A program made the translations under genes and the position numbers. A stretch of DNA of 64,000 nt from UBA6168 sp964573725 (lineage in GTDB: Bacteria; Bacteroidota; Bacteroidia; Chitinophagales; Saprospiraceae), in contig CAZNLJ010000003.1 of the NCBI GenBank assembly GCA_964573725.1, positions 122,382-186,381 of the forward strand, in the 5' to 3' direction. The notes below the pieces were generated by a model. That model had not been told where the DNA came from and made no database searches. It was given only the letters and a program-made list of their open reading frames with translations. Every line of letters begins with the position of its first letter. Position 1 is the stretch's first letter. This document shows, piece by piece, positions 63,001 to 64,000 of the stretch.

Positions 63001-64000
63001 ATGTGGATTCCCTGCCCTTGCTGGACATCATGGCCATCCCGGACAAGGAGTCCTATTGCCAGGGCGAGCAGGTTACCTTGGTGTCGCCGACCTATGAGCC
63101 GGCGCATTTCCCGAATATCGAGCACCTTTGGGACGACGATTCCCCGGGGGCCTTGACCCCGGATTCCTTCCTCAACCTGGTATTCCTGGCGCAGGAAACC
63201 AACACCTACATCCGGGTGACCACGGTGAATGCCTGTACGAGCATCGATAGTATCGACATTTTTGTGGTACCGGTCGCCTCCATCAGCATCGATCCGCCGC
63301 AAAGTACCATATGTCCCGGCGACCCGGTCGTCTTCACGGTCACGGCGGACCCCGGGGTGACGGATTTCTCCTGGAGTCCTTCCAACGGATTGAGCTGCGA
63401 CGATTGTACCAACCCGACGGCTACGGTATTGACCACGACGACGTTCAGCCTGGACGGCGAGTTCATGGGTTGTCCGGTCGGTGCATCGGCGACGATCACC
63501 GTTTCCCCGGCACCTGCCTTCTCCCCGCCGGCCAATCCGAGTATCTGTCCGGGCGACCAGATCACGCTCAACAATTCCGCCAGTTCGAACGCCACATATA
63601 CCTGGACCGCTTCCGACGGCAGCCTGAACAGTTCGGCGGCCCAGCCCGTCGTAGCCCCGCTGCAGACCACCACCTACTTCCTGGTGGCCAGCAACGGCAT
63701 CTGCGACCGGGAGGAGGAAGTGACCATCCTGGTCGCCACCGACTTCAGCCTCGCCATTCCCAACGACACCATCCTGTGCAGTTACAGCCTCGTGCCGTTG
63801 CAGGCGGAGGTGTCGGCCTCCGGGGTGCAATTGACCTGGACGGACGAAGCCGGCAATGAAGTGACCCCGCCCTACCCTGCCGGTGACGGCGGCAGCTTCA
63901 CCCTGACCGCCATTAGCGGGGAAGGGTGCTTTGTCAAGGAGGAGGTGCTGACCATCGATGTGCATCCGGATTTCAGCCTCGATGCCGGTCCGGACCAGGT
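60057..64000 (+). CDS. Giant secreted protein with CUB-like, choice-of-anchor L and PKD/Ig-like domains (C-terminus beyond right edge)
   Basis: The frame is open from the ATG at 60057 to the right edge (1314 codons seen). A signal peptide (MKYTFSVVLLFLAILAYAQ) is followed by a first beta domain (about 20-165; RDVWFSFVASDTI, GITYFLRINDW). A CUB-like domain comes next (about 180-300; DSGGEDGDYGNNENYTFTIC, DVMTFYDGAS). A choice-of-anchor L domain follows at about 330-545 (GLLLTSGSAVNVANP, YIFGSEEYPEFVNTSFNDIF, FAVADRGDASFDSGVF). A Calx-beta-like segment (GVDYELDIPGTLTF) leads into serial PKD/Ig-like repeats, each opening with a Cys phrase such as ICPGD or ICATD. This is the usual layout of Bacteroidota T9SS type-B surface adhesins; the sorting domain would lie outside the window. 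The adhesin role is inferred. Confidence 0.9.
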   Translation, partial: MKYTFSVVLLFLAILAYAQPANDDCSGVIDLGVAPYCDSTLYNNVGATESNIGFDNFPPCFVGNPQRDVWFSFVASDTILDYRILLTGAPDAVNGHPSILNPQIALYRGDCEFDGLQLLDCVSAAAGETTAQVDLIGLTPGITYFLRINDWSPNATPNAGSFQLCITEKPPITNITEGSSTLCSGTLVDSGGEDGDYGNNENYTFTICPSAPNNCINFTLEYFNLESSDFGFTGDVMTFYDGASTSAPQLAVLDGAGSNNPSHGGVCYSVSASSGCLTIQFTSNGSSTFEGFLGTWQCTADACDTPQDIVVNSDATPEEIVQSVVAGQTVISVTAVDCDQDALGTFEAGPDSQLGLEKGLLLTSGSAVNVANPATFFTSSVTGGGNDADLDYLSSINGNSSTSQDACIVEMEVFAATDEITFEYIFGSEEYPEFVNTSFNDIFAFLVSGPGIVGDPNIADQLNIATLPNGTFIQINSVNDGQNWQYYRNNSTSQTVAYDGLTSDSMGVKKSLTASVATIPCNTYKLKFAVADRGDASFDSGVFISEIKGGSPQLGVNYQSGIEYLVEECTNTPDEIVVSLNAPISQPATYDVVIGGSAVLGVDYELDIPGTLTFVTGTESFNFPIQALADGVTEGSDTIEIQLVRDFGCGSVVLASLIIEIQDQLDVTIFDDQLDTVLVCEGGCAQLQAEGAGSYFWSPPGLLSNPDISNPSICPDSSVMITVTGTLGICTDKDSVWVQLIAPEVTILPDGDQTICATDTLVLEAANNINNSNLQWTSFFVPLPDPGAPIQQVVPPAGFTNFTINVSVSLAGCQATDAITITVDPFSFPTLAADTVICENYSVDLGSDIENSTTTFSWTPNLGLSPGADVSGPIATPDVTTTYKLLATSATGVCKDSAEVTVTVIPADVAFQNPDTTYLCLGDTVLLTATNSTGGDGVSWQADPSLQVLSPETANAAPTVSTWYYIQLETAQCMVFDSVLVYVDSLPLLDIMAIPDKESYCQGEQVTLVSPTYEPAHFPNIEHLWDDDSPGALTPDSFLNLVFLAQETNTYIRVTTVNACTSIDSIDIFVVPVASISIDPPQSTICPGDPVVFTVTADPGVTDFSWSPSNGLSCDDCTNPTATVLTTTTFSLDGEFMGCPVGASATITVSPAPAFSPPANPSICPGDQITLNNSASSNATYTWTASDGSLNSSAAQPVVAPLQTTTYFLVASNGICDREEEVTILVATDFSLAIPNDTILCSYSLVPLQAEVSASGVQLTWTDEAGNEVTPPYPAGDGGSFTLTAISGEGCFVKEEVLTIDVHPDFSLDAGPDQ

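Noticed and set aside
1..64000. Possible IS elements, prophage, CRISPR-Cas or defence island
   Set aside because: I found no transposase, integrase, cas gene, direct-repeat array or terminal inverted repeats; gene content is housekeeping plus envelope and secretion functions.

Overview
The window looks like a chromosomal segment of a high-GC (about 60 %, by eye) member of the Bacteroidota, probably a Saprospiria/Lewinella-like bacterium. Four things point there. Secreted proteins carry type IX secretion C-terminal domains, both type A and type B. Promoters have the Bacteroidota form (TTTG, about 20 nt, TAnnTTTG). Shine-Dalgarno sequences are mostly absent. Several families are typical of the phylum: DUF6089 barrels, LVIVD propellers, Omp28-like proteins, DUF2027-Smr, and a sigma-54 activator beside miaB. 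The species assignment is inference.

Left part (1-13.5 kb, all minus): a left-truncated GH78 alpha-L-rhamnosidase, a sigma-54 activator, miaB, a 2409-residue secreted type-B T9SS protein with four tandem ~272-residue modules, and tpiA. Next (13.6-14.8 kb, plus): an ECF sigma factor and a PspC-domain peptide. 14.9-21.3 kb (minus): metH, gmhA, hisS, then tRNA-His with its own promoter and terminator. 21.8-33.6 kb (plus): an SPFH protein, an unknown helical protein coupled to an FAD oxidoreductase, a DUF6089 barrel, a Wzm/Wzt polysaccharide exporter pair, a beta-helix protein, a RecQ helicase and a glycosyltransferase. 33.7-40.6 kb: two lipoproteins, a barrel protein, the conserved rpsO-pnp pair, and an RDD protein. 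40.8-49.6 kb: a GlgE-like protein, then a minus-strand group of a BNR-repeat protein, a cell-wall amidase and a cytochrome-c propeller lipoprotein. 49.7-54.3 kb (plus): glutathione peroxidase, an ENPP-type phosphodiesterase, tilS and an Omp28-like T9SS cargo. 54.3-64 kb: queE, a methyltransferase, DUF2027-Smr, a thioredoxin-domain protein, and a second giant secreted protein running off the right edge.

Housekeeping genes (tRNA modification miaB, tilS, queE; translation rpsO, hisS, tRNA-His; RNA decay pnp; metabolism tpiA, metH) are mixed with envelope and secreted functions. I see no IS element, CRISPR array, prophage or integration site.

The most interesting signals are: (1) a tRNA-His that lacks the G-1:C73 identity pair (T at -1, A73) next to a 521-residue HisRS resembling the alpha-proteobacterial divergent type; (2) a full-length GlgE-like maltosyltransferase fold whose nucleophile Asp and acid/base Glu are replaced by Ser and Gly; (3) a structured rpsO leader that can fold as a three-way junction, a candidate new S15 autoregulatory element; (4) an RGG-rich tail on PNPase; (5) a RecQ with rearranged C-terminal architecture.
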